Positions 21,074 to 32,188 of a stretch of 64,000 nucleotides of DNA are shown here, in pieces (within the stretch, counting starts at the first letter, position 1; each line of letters opens with the position of its first letter). Source of the DNA: Penicillus capitatus (Eukaryota > Chlorophyta); assembly GCA_965649825.1 (NCBI GenBank), contig OZ287716.1, positions 62,001 to 126,000 on the forward strand, read 5' to 3'. The position numbers and the translations under genes were made by a program. Under the pieces are notes generated by a model, which saw nothing but the letters and a program-made list of their open reading frames with translations, was not told where the DNA came from and made no database searches.

Positions 21074-22770
21074 GTACAGAGATTATCTAAACTGTGTCCG
21101 GACGCCCATGGACTTTGGAACTATCAAAGGAAACATTTCCCAGTACAAGAATCCGACAGAGTTCGAAGCGGATGTGCGGTTGGTTTTTGAGAACGCAAGG
21201 AAGTACAATGCCCCAGGGACAGATGTCAGAGAGATGGCACGTGCATTGGAGGCAAAATTCGAAGAGAAGTGGACGAAATCCGTTGTGCCCCGACTGGAGG
21301 AGTTGAAAGTCAATGAGATCGAAGATCAGATCGCTTTTAAACAAAGCAAAGCTGACAATTCAACGATGGAGGCCGAGACAAGAGTCGACGAATGTTGTCG
21401 CCTGCTGCTGAATCGACTCCAGGTCCTGTTGTCTTTTATCCTGATGACAATGATCTTAGAGATCTGCTTGCTATATCTAGGTACTGTCTGAAGAATTAAA
21501 GTCGGTTCAGTGCCTGGCAGCAGCTCAGTGTGTCACTTTGCCCGAGGACGAACGATTGCGATTGGGATGGGAATTGACGACGTTGGCGCCAGAGCAGTTC
21601 CAACATGCTGTGAATTTAGTTCTGATGCGACATCCAGGATTGGTGGCGACCATGCGAGATAACACAATCGAATTTGACATCAACAAAATGGATTGTCTTA
21701 CTCTAAGACAGCTGCAAGACTACATCCATGACTGCTCAAAAGAGAAGAGCAGGGCAGAGGAACGTGGTGGTCCGCTGGAAACGCCGCCCGTAAGAAAACG
21801 TCGTCGACGCTGGCCGTCGCCTTCACGTAAACACATCTGCCTTTTCACACGATCTCTATCTCACGACCTTCCGCAGGACATGTGGACGAAGGTGTCGATC
21901 CGTACTGGCCTGTCGAAGGACAAGGCGTTCACTGGCCAAAGGTCGCACTCGGTAATGGTCTGAAGCCCTACGATGCAGAAGTGGAACCATTCATTCCACC
22001 CAGTGCAGAAGAACCTCTGTCTCTACCCTTCTCGTCTGTTTTTATGCATCATCAGCAAAACCTACAGCGTGAATCTGATACCCCTCCTGAAAACTCTCCG
22101 GTACATATTCAAGTAGAAGACTCTGCGCTGTCTTCGCCGCCTTCGACAGCGGTCTCCACCAACCAGATGCCGATCTTTCTACCTTTGCCCCGCTCACCGA
22201 GGGATGCAGAGACAAATGCGTTTTACGGTGGAGACGCCACTGGTCCATCCGAAATCGTTTTGCCCCCTCCCTATTCTGTTCTGTCGATGTTGCCTCCGCA
22301 GAGCACAGACCTTATGTATCAACAGCAGACATTGCCTGCAACACAAGAGGCCGTTTTGCAACCGATGTCCAACACGCCTTGTCTCAGTGGTAGGTCACAT
22401 CTCACTTGTGTTTGTAAGATTTTTGTCCTCTTTAGTTTCGGACATATCTCCTCCCACTGTGTTGGTCCCGACCGCTGGATTGGCGGCCATTCCGTTGGTC
22501 CCGGTATCTCAGCCGACGAGTCAGTTCCCTCCTTTCTTCACGGCAAATATTCGGCCGCCATTTGCAGCGCCGTTGAATCCGAGTGCTCCCCTTCCTATAT
22601 CACCACCTGAGTCTCCTGCCGTTGGACCTGCATCCCATCCATTCATAGCCGGTTTTCCTCCTTCCCCTATTCCGGAGCCTACAGCTACACTAGAGGCTTT
22701 CACTGCTCCAATTTCATCCACTGCGACAACAATGCCAGTCACATCAAGCGGAGATATTCGACTGGGATAA
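21063..22770 (+). pseudogene. 5'-truncated copy of the BET gene
   Basis: About 98% identical to 1091-2798 (offset 19972). Introns are at 21423-21480, 21827-21876 and 22390-22435 and all splice sites are preserved. It starts inside the bromodomain (MYRDYLNCVRTPMDF), so the promoter, the first two exons and the first bromodomain helix are missing. The NET domain and proline-rich tail are full length with no stop. Upstream is antisense coiled-coil-gene sequence. A protein could start at the ATG at 21072, but it would lack a complete bromodomain. Confidence 0.75.
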
Positions 22771-22872
22771 GCAGCTTAAAAGTTGAACATTGTACATAAA
22801 AAGGACGTTCGATAGAGGCATAAAGCATTTTCTTTGTTGTTTTCGTTTAAAATCCAAAGTTATAATACAAAC

Positions 22873-23076
22873 ATGAGCTATCCACACGAAAAAATTCATC
22901 AAGCGTCGCACTACGGTCGGCGCTACGAATGGCAACAGGAAAAATTACACGGCCCTAAAATGCAACACCGATCGCCGACGATTCTCAGATCTCTGCCAGC
23001 GTCACGGACGTCATCTGAGAAATCGGGATCTCTCCGTGAAGCCCCAGGCTTCCAATCAGAACCAGAGGTCAGGTAG
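22873..23076 (+). CDS. small ORF running into the satellite, copy 2
   Basis: Counterpart of 2898-3101: same 67-residue length, 9-10 amino-acid differences, again ending where the array begins. See copy 1 for the doubts about coding. Confidence 0.22.
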   Translation: MSYPHEKIHQASHYGRRYEWQQEKLHGPKMQHRSPTILRSLPASRTSSEKSGSLREAPGFQSEPEVR

Positions 23077-26000
23077 GACGCCGCCGCCGCGGCCTCCAGT
23101 GGCCGAGAAGGCATCCAGTAGAGACATGAGATAGAGTAGGACGCCCATGACGGCCTTTGCGCCGCCGCCAGACGTCAGGTAGGACGCCGCCACGACAGAC
23201 TCGAATGGCCAAGAAGACATCCAGTAGCAGCAGCAGATGGAGTAGGACGCCGCCACGACGGCCTCCAGTGGCCGAGAAGGCATCCAGTAGAGACATGAGA
23301 TAGAGTAGGACGCCCATGACGGCCTTTCCGCCGCCGCCAGACGTCAGGTAGGACGCCGCCACGACGGCCTCCAGTGGCCGAGAAGACATCATCCAGCATC
23401 AGCGGGAGATAGAGTAGGACGCCCATGAGGGCCTCCAATGTCGGCATAAGCAGTAGCAGCAGGTGATAGAGTAGGACGCCCACGACGGTCTTTGCACCGC
23501 CGCCAGACGTCAGGTAGGACGCCGCCACGACGGCCTCCAGTGGCCGAGAAGGCATCCAGTAGAGGCATGAGATAGAGTAGGACGCCCACGACGGCCTTTG
23601 CACCGCCGCCAGACGTCAGGTAGGACGCCGCCACGACGGCCTCCACTGGCCGACAAGGCATCCAGTAGCAGCGAGAGATAGAGTAGGACGCCCATGAGGG
23701 TCTCCAATGTCGGCATAAGCAGTAGCAGCAGGTGATAGAGTAGGACGCCGCCACGACAGACTCGAATGGCCGAGAAGGCATCCAGTAGCAGCAGTAGATA
23801 GAGTAGGACGCCGCCACGACGGCCTCCAGTGGCCGACAAGGCATCCAGTAGCAGCAGTAGATAGAGTAGGACGCCCCACGACGGCGTTTGCGCCGCCTCC
23901 AGACGACATGTAGGACGCCGCCACGACGGCCTCCACTAGCCGACAAGGCATCCAGTAGCAGCAGTAGATGGAGTAGGACGCCCACGACGGCCTTTGCGCC
24001 GCCGCCAGGAGTCTGGTTGGACGCCGCCACGACGGCCTCCAGTGGCCGACAAGGCATCCAGTAGCAGCAGTAGATAGAGTAGGACGCCGCCACGACGGCC
24101 TCCACTAGCCGACAAGGCATCCAGTAGCAGCAGCAGATGGAGTAGGACGCCCATGACGGCCTTTGCGCCGCCGCCAGGAGTCTGGTTGGACGCCGCCACG
24201 ACGGCCTCCAGTGGCCGACAAGGCATCCAGTAGCAGCAGTAGATAGAGTAGGACGCCGCCACGACGGCCTCCACTAGCCGACAAGGCATCCAGTAGCAGC
24301 AGCAGATGGAGTAGGACGCCGCCACGACGGCCTCCACTGGCCAAGAAGACATCCAGTAGCAGCAGTAGATAGAGTAGGACGCCGCCACGACGGCCTCCAC
24401 TAGCCGACAAGGCATCCAGTAGCAGCAGCAGATGGAGTAGGACGCCCATGACGGCCTTTGCGCCGCCGCCAGGAGTCTGGTTGGACGCCGCCACGACGGC
24501 CTCCACTGGCCGACAAGGCATCCAGTAGCAGCAGTAGATAGAGTAGGACGCCCACGACGGCCTTTGCACGCCGCCAGACGACATGTAGGACGCCGCCACG
24601 ACGGCCTCCACTGGCCGACAAGGCATCCAGTAGCAGCGAGAGATAGAGTAGGACGCCCATGAGGGCCTCCAATGTCGGCATAAGCAGTAGCAGCAGGTGA
24701 TAGAGTAGGACGCCCACGACGGTCTTTGCACCGCCGCCAGACGTCAGGTAGGACGCCGCCACGACGGCCTCCAGTGGCCGAGAAGGCATCCAGTAGAGGC
24801 ATGAGATAGAGTAGGACGCCCACGACGGCCTTTGCACCGCCGCCAGACGTCAGGTAGGACGCCGCCACGACGGCCTCCACTGGCCGACAAGGCATCCAGT
24901 AGCAGCGAGAGATAGAGTAGGACGCCCATGAGGGTCTCCAATGTCGGCATAAGCAGTAGCAGCAGGTGATAGAGTAGGACGCCGCCACGACAGACTCGAA
25001 TGGCCGAGAAGGCATCCAGTAGCAGCAGTAGATAGAGTAGGACGCCGCCACGACGGCCTCCAGTGGCCGACAAGGCATCCAGTAGCAGCAGTAGATAGAG
25101 TAGGACGCCCCACGACGGCGTTTGCGCCGCCTCCAGACGACATGTAGGACGCCGCCACGACGGCCTCCACTAGCCGACAAGGCATCCAGTAGCAGCAGTA
25201 GATAGAGTAGGACGCCCACGACGGCGTTTGCGCCGCCTCCAGACGTCATGTAGGACGCCGCCACGACGGCCTCCACTAGCCGACAAGGCATCCAGTAGCA
25301 GCAGTAGATGGAGCAGGACGCCCACGACGGCGTTTGCGCCGCCTCCAGGAGTCAAGTTGGACGCCGCCACGACGGCCTCCAGTGGCCGACAAGGCATCCA
25401 GTAGCAGCGGAGATAGAGTAGGACGCCGCCACGTCGGCCTCCAGTGGCCGACAAGGCATCCAGTAGCAGCAGTAGATAGAGTAGGACGCTTATGACGGGC
25501 TTTGCGCCGCCGCCAGACGACATGTAGGACGCCGCCACGACGGCCTCCACTAGCCGACAAGGCATCCAGTAGCAGCAGTAGATAGAGTAGGACGCCCCAC
25601 GACGGCGTTTGCGCCGCCTCCAGACGACATGTAGGACGCCGCCACGACGGCCTCCACTAGCCGACAAGGCATCCAGTAGCAGCAGTAGATGGAGCAGGAC
25701 GCCCACGACGGCGTTTGCGCCGCCTCCAGGAGTCAAGTTGGACGCCGCCACGACGGCCTCCACTAGCCGACAAGGCATCCAGTAGCAGCAGTAGATGGAG
25801 TAGGACGCCCACGACGGCCTTTGCGCCGCCGCCAGGAGTCTGGTTGGACGCCGCCACGACGGCCTCCACTGGCCGACAAGGCATCCAGTAGCAGCGAGAG
25901 ATAGAGTAGGACGCCCATGAGGGCCTCCAATGTCGGCATAAGCAGTAGCAGCAGGTGATAGAGTAGGACGCCCACGACGGCCTTTGCGCCGCCGCCAGAC

Positions 26001-27185
26001 GTCAGGTAGGACGCCGCCACGACAGACTCGAATGGCCGAGAAGGCATCCAGTAGCAGCAGTAGATAGAGTAGGACGCCGCCACGACGGCCTCCAGTGGCC
26101 GACAAGGCATCCAGTAGCAGCAGTAGATAGAGTAGGACGCCCCACGACGGCGTTTGCGCCGCCTCCAGACGACATGTAGGACGCCGCCACGACGGCCTCC
26201 ACTAGCCGACAAGGCATCCAGTAGCAGCAGTAGATGGAGTAGGACGCCCACGACGGCCTTTGCGCCGCCGCCAGGAGTCTGGTTGGACGCCGCCACGACG
26301 GCCTCCAGTGGCCGACAAGGCATCCAGTAGCAGCAGTAGATAGAGTAGGACGCCGCCACGACGGCCTCCACTAGCCGACAAGGCATCCAGTAGCAGCAGC
26401 AGATGGAGTAGGACGCCCATGACGGCCTTTGCGCCGCCGCCAGGAGTCTGGTTGGACGCCGCCACGACGGCCTCCAGTGGCCGACAAGGCATCCAGTAGC
26501 AGCAGTAGATAGAGTAGGACGCCGCCACGACGGCCTCCACTAGCCGACAAGGCATCCAGTAGCAGCAGCAGATGGAGTAGGACGCCGCCACGACGGCCTC
26601 CACTGGCCAAGAAGACATCCAGTAGCAGCAGTAGATGGAGTAGGACGCCGCCACGACGGCCTCCACTAGCCGACAAGGCATCCAGTAGCAGCAGTAGATG
26701 GAGTAGGACGCCCATGACGGCCTTTGCGCCGCCGCCAGGAGTCTGGTTGGACGCCGCCACGACGGCCTCCAGTGGCCGACAATGCATCCAGTAGCAGCGG
26801 TAGATAGAGTAGGACGCCCATGACGGCCTTTGCGCCGCCGCCAGGAGTCAGGTTGGACGCCGCCACGCCGGCCGCCAGTGGCCGAGAAGACATCATCCAG
26901 TATCAGCGGGAGATAGAGTAGGACGCCCACGACGGCGTTTGCGCCGCCGCCAGGAGTCAGGTTGGACGCCGCCACGCCGCCCGCCAGTGGCCGAGAAGAC
27001 ATCATCCAGTATCAGCGGGAGATAGAGTAGGACGCCCACGACGGCCTCCACTGGCCGACAAGGCATCCAGTAGCAGCAGTAGATCGAGTAGGACGCCCAC
27101 GACGGCCTCCACTGGCCGACAAGGCATCCAGTAGCAGCGGGAGAAAGAGTGAGTACGCCCGCGGCTGCATCCCGTGACTGCCAAA
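23058..27185. repeat. minisatellite array B, A-type part
   Basis: Same 63-bp and 43-bp modules as array A, with variants (GGAGTCTGGTTGGACGCC; CACTAGCCGACAAGG). A higher-order repeat of about 1234 bp is visible: segments beginning near 23510 and 24744 encode identical minus-strand translations. Minus-strand frames of up to 451 codons are open but shift frame with each 106-bp unit. Confidence 0.93.
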
Positions 27186-27460
27186 GCGGTAAGTAGAGCT
27201 TCCATGACGTAATTCGGCCTCCAATCACGGCGTGACCCCATACAGACCATCCATGGCTGCCATCGGGCCTCCAGCAGCTGCAAGACATCAGGTGGATCAT
27301 CTGTCAATGCCTCCAATGACAGTAATACAGCAAAGAGAACATCCATGATGTCTTCCAATGACAGCCAAACAGTACATAAATCATCCATCAGAGACGGCCT
27401 CCAGCCTCAGCAGCGACAGGAACACATCAGGAAGGTAATCCAGGTCGGCTTTTAGCCTCC
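27186..27460. repeat. array B transition zone
   Basis: Resembles the end of array A (CTTCCATGACGTAATT versus CTTCCATGATGTAATT at about 5270) and the degenerate tail at 5690-5900, then passes into C-type monomers. Confidence 0.7.
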
Positions 27461-28070
27461 AATGACAGCAAAGAGCGAACAGATGATTGAGCACGGCCGC
27501 CAGGCCTCCAGTGACAGCAAAGAGCGAACAGATGATTGAGCAGGGCCGCCAGGCCTCCAGTGACAGCAAAGAGCGAACAGATGATTGAGCAGGGCCGCCA
27601 GGCCTCCAGCGACAGCAAAGAGATAAGTATGATGAATCACGGCCGCCAAGCCTCCAATGACAGCAAAGAGCGAACAGATAATTGAGCACGGCTGCCAGGC
27701 CTCCAATGACAGCAAAGAGCGAACAGATGATTGAGCACGGCCGCCAGGCCTCCAGTGACAGCAAAGAGATAAGTATGATCCATCACGGCCGCCAGGCCTC
27801 CAGTGACAGCAAAGAGATAAGTATGATCCATCACGGCCGCCAGGCCTCCAATGACATCAGGGTAAGGAACAGATGATCCATCACGGCCGCCAGGCCTCCA
27901 GCGACAGCAGGATAGGGAACAGATGATCCAGCACGGCCGCCAGGCCTCCAATGACATCAGGGTAAGGAACAGATGATCCAGCACGGCCGCCAGGCCTCCA
28001 ATGACATCAGGGTAAGGAACAGATGATCCAGCACGGCCGCCAGGCCTCCAATGACAGTCAATAATCAGGT
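27461..28070. repeat. minisatellite array B, C-type tail
   Basis: About a dozen 46-50-bp units (CAGCAAAGAGCGAACAGATG, GAGCACGGCCGCCAGGCCTC) of the same type as 17691-18660. Confidence 0.9.
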
Positions 28071-28357
28071 AGGATATCCAGCACGGTTTCCATCCACCAA
28101 TCACAACGAGACATCGGATAAGACACGCCAGCCTCCGGGCGGCAAAACAGCAAGTATAGCACAGCAGCCTTCATGTCAGACACAGCAAATGAGATTCCTA
28201 CAGCCTTCAGGTAAAAAACAGTTACAGAGCCATCCACAACAAAGCGGAGGTGGAATGGCAGAGAAACGGGTCGGAAGAAATAAAACAGCCCCTTTTGCAT
28301 CTTTTTATTTTTTTTATTTTTTTGGTTGATTATTTAGTCACACTTCAGAGTGTGACT
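28071..28357. other. shared module flank and hairpin (module B)
   Basis: Copy of 18661-18934. AGTCACACT (28336-28344), loop TCAG, AGTGTGACT (28349-28357). The second hairpin seen in modules A and C has decayed here (TCTCAGAC / TTGTGAGA). Confidence 0.75.
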
Positions 28358-28574
28358 TTTTTTATTTTTATTATTTATTTTTTCTCAGACAAAAAATTGT
28401 GAGATGCTTGAGAAGAAAATAGAAATTTTTGTTTTTTTTTTTCAAATTTTTTGTACACCCCCACGAAGACATCTTAAAAATCTAAACAGACCTGGCACCC
28501 CACACAGGCCAATTCTCGATGGAAACCTACAAGACAAACAAATTTTAGGAAAGACAAAGACGAAATTTTCTTAC

Positions 28575-29445
28575 GCATTGCCCCGACATGAAGAAGAGGC
28601 GTTCGGGGATGGCAGGCGAGCAGATTGGAAGGCACTCGCCAGACATAAAAAAAGGACGGGAAGGGAATCCGGACGGTCTGACAGGAAAAATAGAAGGTCG
28701 GGGAGGGATGGGAGGTGGCTGATTAAGGGAGAAGAGGGATGTCCGAATGGGAAAGGGAGGAGGAAGAGCAGGGAGGGAGAAAAGTAAAGGACGAGAGGGG
28801 ATTATGGGCGAAGGAGATGCAGGAATAGAAAATACTTGAGGCCGCGGTGGAAACAAAGGAGGTTGGATTTGCGGCACAGAGGGTGGGGAAAGGATGGGCT
28901 GAGGAATCGATGATGGGGACCACCCCATCTGTGGCGGCTGTGCAGGTTGGGAGGCAGGCTGCGCAGCAGAATGGTGGTCTGGCGACTGGGCAGACGGCGC
29001 GGCTGGAGGCGCAGGAGCAGGGGACCACTCCATGTGTGGCGGGGCTCCAGGCTGGCAGGTTGGCGGCGGAGGGGCTGGCTGGCAGGTTGGCGGCGGAGGG
29101 GCTCCAGGCTGGGTAGGCTCAGAGACGGGCGGAGGCGGCGCATATGACTGGACACGCTGCGGAGGCGGCTGAGCAGCAGGCTGGCCCTCTTGGGCCAACC
29201 GCGCTTGCCTCTCCGCGGCCGAGAGGACCCTGGCCCTCCGCCCGGGCCGAGGCTGTGCGCTTTGGTCCCTATTGGGACCAAAGCGCACAGGAGGGGTCTG
29301 AGCAGCTACGTGCTCCTGACCCCTCAGTGCGGTTGATTGGGCCTTGAGGTCCCAATACAACCGCACCCTCGCGGCCTCGTCCATGCCCTGGAAGGCCCTG
29401 GGCGGTTGATTGCCCAGGACCTCCCGTAAGGTCACCTGTGCGAAG
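28575..29445 (-). CDS. proline-rich protein family, copy B (main exon)
   Basis: Minus-strand exon between an acceptor (TCTGTAG before 29445) and a GTAAG donor after 28575, about 290 residues. N-terminal block LREVLGNQPPRAFQG, LYWDLKAQSTALRGQ, QPRPGRRARVLSAAERQ; middle with MEWSPAPAP and MGWSPS; tail FFMSGECLPIC and FFMSGQC. The frame is intact over the whole exon. Compared with copy A it has many substitutions and in-frame length changes in the proline-rich middle, while the N-terminal block is best conserved. Upstream exon not determined. Function unknown. Confidence 0.6.
29255..29288. repeat. perfect 15-bp inverted repeat in the proline-rich exon
   Basis: GTGCGCTTTGGTCCC, loop TATT, GGGACCAAAGCGCAC. 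It falls in the conserved codons for VRFGPNRDQSAQ. Confidence 0.95.
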
Positions 29446-31200
29446 CTACAGAACACACAGAGGTTAGTGAACCCTAGAAGAACAGGGCGGCCGCGCGTTC
29501 ACTGTAGCGCGCAACCGCCATCGTCTAGACTGCAGCTGGACGCTTGCATGTTCGCAGCAATCGTCCAGGCTGCAGTTGAAGAGCTCCGTAGCGCGCGACT
29601 CGTCGAAGCATGGCAACAGCACTCACGGTTTGCCCGGATAGCCGTAATCAGCCTCCGTAAACATGTGTGCGTCGGCCATCGTCGTGAAAGTCGGTTGTCA
29701 AAGAGAGCAGCAAAGATCGCCGGAAGCAGCAGAGAACCCGAAACTCGAGTGCGGAAGGCTTGGCGACAGGACCTTTATAGGCCGCCTCGGTTGCTGAGCG
29801 CGACCTGCGGACGGCGGCTGGGAACCGTGGCCGTTTGCCGGCGCCTGCATGCGCCGCCGGACAAAGAATCGGCCGCCAGACGGCCAGAAACGCAGAGTAC
29901 TGTCGTCGGGATGCGCGTCGCGAAAGAGAGAGCGTTTCCAGTAGCTTAGCGAAGTGTTTTACAGGAGACATTTCTTAGAGTTTGTCCGTGTGCACCGCTC
30001 TGAGTGTAACGCGCATGCGTTCTCTGCGGATGTTCCGACGCGGATCTCCGAACGGCCAACCGCTCGAGTCAGCTCCGCGTTGCCTGAGCAGAGGAACGCG
30101 GCGGGCGTTCTCTCTTGCAGAAGCGGCAAGGACTCTACGTCTGGACGGCCGTCTGTTTCGGGCGCCTCCGTCGCAAACGCCGTCGAGAGAGCGATCTGCG
30201 CGGTGTAACGCGAATTGGTTTGAGAAGTTGGCGTGGGCCCTAACTCCCTCGAACATGGAAGGCCGAACCGAACGACGCCTTCTGCGAGAACCAGACGGCC
30301 ACGGAGCCGTCGTCTGAGTTCATGCTCGCGCACAGCGTCGAGGGAGCGTTTTGGAGGACGCCGTTCGCTGCGATCGACGCAGTCGGTCGCTTTCTATGAC
30401 AGCTGTGCATGACTGCTGCTTTGTCTGCCAAGCCAGCCATTGGGACTGTCTCGAGGATCACGTGTGCGACGGCACTGTCGATCGAGGTCGGGGCCAGTTG
30501 CGATCCGATGCCACCGCCTACCTTCTCTCCGGCGTATTCCACTGTGCAGAGCGCACCAAAGAGGCAGATTGGCATTGGGACGGGCAGGTATGCTGCTGCA
30601 TTCTCAGTGGAGTCGTCCATGCCGTTTCGTTCTAGTGTCCTGCGAGTTCTGATGTTATGAGGGCTGCGAAGGAGATCGTCCGTCATCCGTTCGGAGACCG
30701 CTTAGCGAAAACTTCTGCAATGAAAGACGAATAACTACCGCCGAGTGTTCTGCGCGCGTGGGGGTTCGGGGACGATGTCGTCAGTGCTGTCCACGTGCTC
30801 TTGGACGGTAAGTGCACTGTGGAATGCATGAACTAACGTCATGCCTGCTCTTGGCTCTGCCGTTTGGACTGTGATTCGGCATTCCTCGCAGAACACCGAG
30901 ATGCCTGTCGACGTCAGCGCGTTGGATCGAGACCAAGGAATGCATTCGCATAACAAAGCGTCCTCAAAACAACGGTGCGAGAGAACGTACAATAAGTGAT
31001 GCGCACTGCAGACGGCAAAACGATTTCAGAAAGAGAGAGTGTTTGTTGGGGTCTAAAAGAATGCGACTGTCCACTCCTCGATGTTTCGGCTGGCAAATCG
31101 AGAAGAGACAGAAGGGGATGAATCCAATCGTGGATTCAGTTCCTACCTTTCCACTGCATCTACGCGAGCATCCTGCACAGAGAACTGATGGATGTGGATT
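29446..31200. repeat. second copy of the unexplained spacer
   Basis: Collinear with 7311-9075. Small indels shift all candidate plus-strand frames relative to copy A (for example around 31145-31170), so no long plus-strand protein is shared. Nothing recognised. Confidence 0.5.
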
Positions 31201-31429
31201 TGATGCGCGAACGCGTATCGCGTATCGCGATTCTGCTTTGCCACCACAGTGCGTCCTTCTAGACAGTGGCAGTTGCTCTCTCGTCGGTTGCATCGTCTTC
31301 TTCGTTAACTTCAGTGATCTGTCAATACAGCCATCCGGGACTGTGCTGTACGCTTGAGCATTATATGCTTTGCATATGTGCTTTTCAGTTTAATTTGAGC
31401 TGTGCTTGGGTTCTTTCATCTATGCTTAT

Positions 31430-31800
31430 TGCTTATTGCTCAGAAGCAGCATCTCAGAGCAAACATCTAAATCTATCGTTGTACAACAGACGGTCGGCGA
31501 GGAAAGATGACCTCGCCGTTCACCAAACAACAAGACGTAGTTCTCTCGATATGACACGACAGCAACGGATGCCTGAGTTGCATCACATTCCAAGTCCAGG
31601 ACAGTTCGCTCATATGCGTGACTAGGTGCAGGTTTCTTCAGGTATTGATCGATCATTGGGCGGCGCACGAAGAAAGAGCGAATTCTGAACCGCGACTTGC
31701 GTCAGCAACCATCGCCACAGTTATACCCTTGTCAAGAGATGCTTGATTTTCGATGCTGCCTTCGAGCATTTTTGCTAAACCAATCTCCTATGCTGATCCG
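31430..31800 (-). CDS. possible small minus-strand gene downstream of the coiled-coil gene
   Basis: Minus-strand exon reading NSLFLRAPPNDRSIPEETCT and stop, preceded by an acceptor (GGTTCAG). Upstream lies an ATG exon MLEGSIENQASLDKGIT ending at a GTGGCG donor. The duplicate at about 19900-20040 differs by a 1-nt indel that falls inside the putative intron and by a synonymous TCA/TCG change in the last exon, which favours this splicing over a frameshifted pseudogene. Upstream exons are not resolved and the 3' neighbour frame (VLDLECDATQAS) is probably untranslated. Confidence 0.28.
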
Positions 31801-32188
31801 CTTGGCGATTGTGATGTGAGAAAATGGCATGACCTGTCAGCGCCGTACAGTGATCGTGCTGGTGAGATAAAAGTATGGATGCTTTGGAGACATAGCAATC
31901 AACGATGCCATTGAAAACGTCGACGCCTCGTCAGAACACTGTCTACTGAGGAGTCATCCTACAGTTCCTCTTTCGGCTGAACAACGCGACAAACACAACA
32001 AAACCGTATCGGCGAAGAAATGCACAGAGCATTCTTATTAAACGATGACAGAGGTGCTGTTACTGTTCAATCTTTCATCGTCCAGACGTAAAGGGATGAT
32101 TTCGTCGGCGACATTTCGATTCACTGGTAGCTACATCATCGTTCGCCTTCCTCCAAAATGCATCCTATTCATCGCAGTGTTAAACTGT

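Noticed and set aside
23936-25291. 451-codon minus-strand frame in array B (and many like it in arrays A and C)
   Set aside because: The frame is pure satellite. The 106-bp unit shifts the frame every period and all three minus frames are open, so length is no evidence of coding.
31690-31730. Frameshift between the two copies of the minus-strand gene downstream of the coiled-coil gene
   Set aside because: The 1-nt indel falls inside a plausible intron, and the downstream exon frame differs only synonymously.
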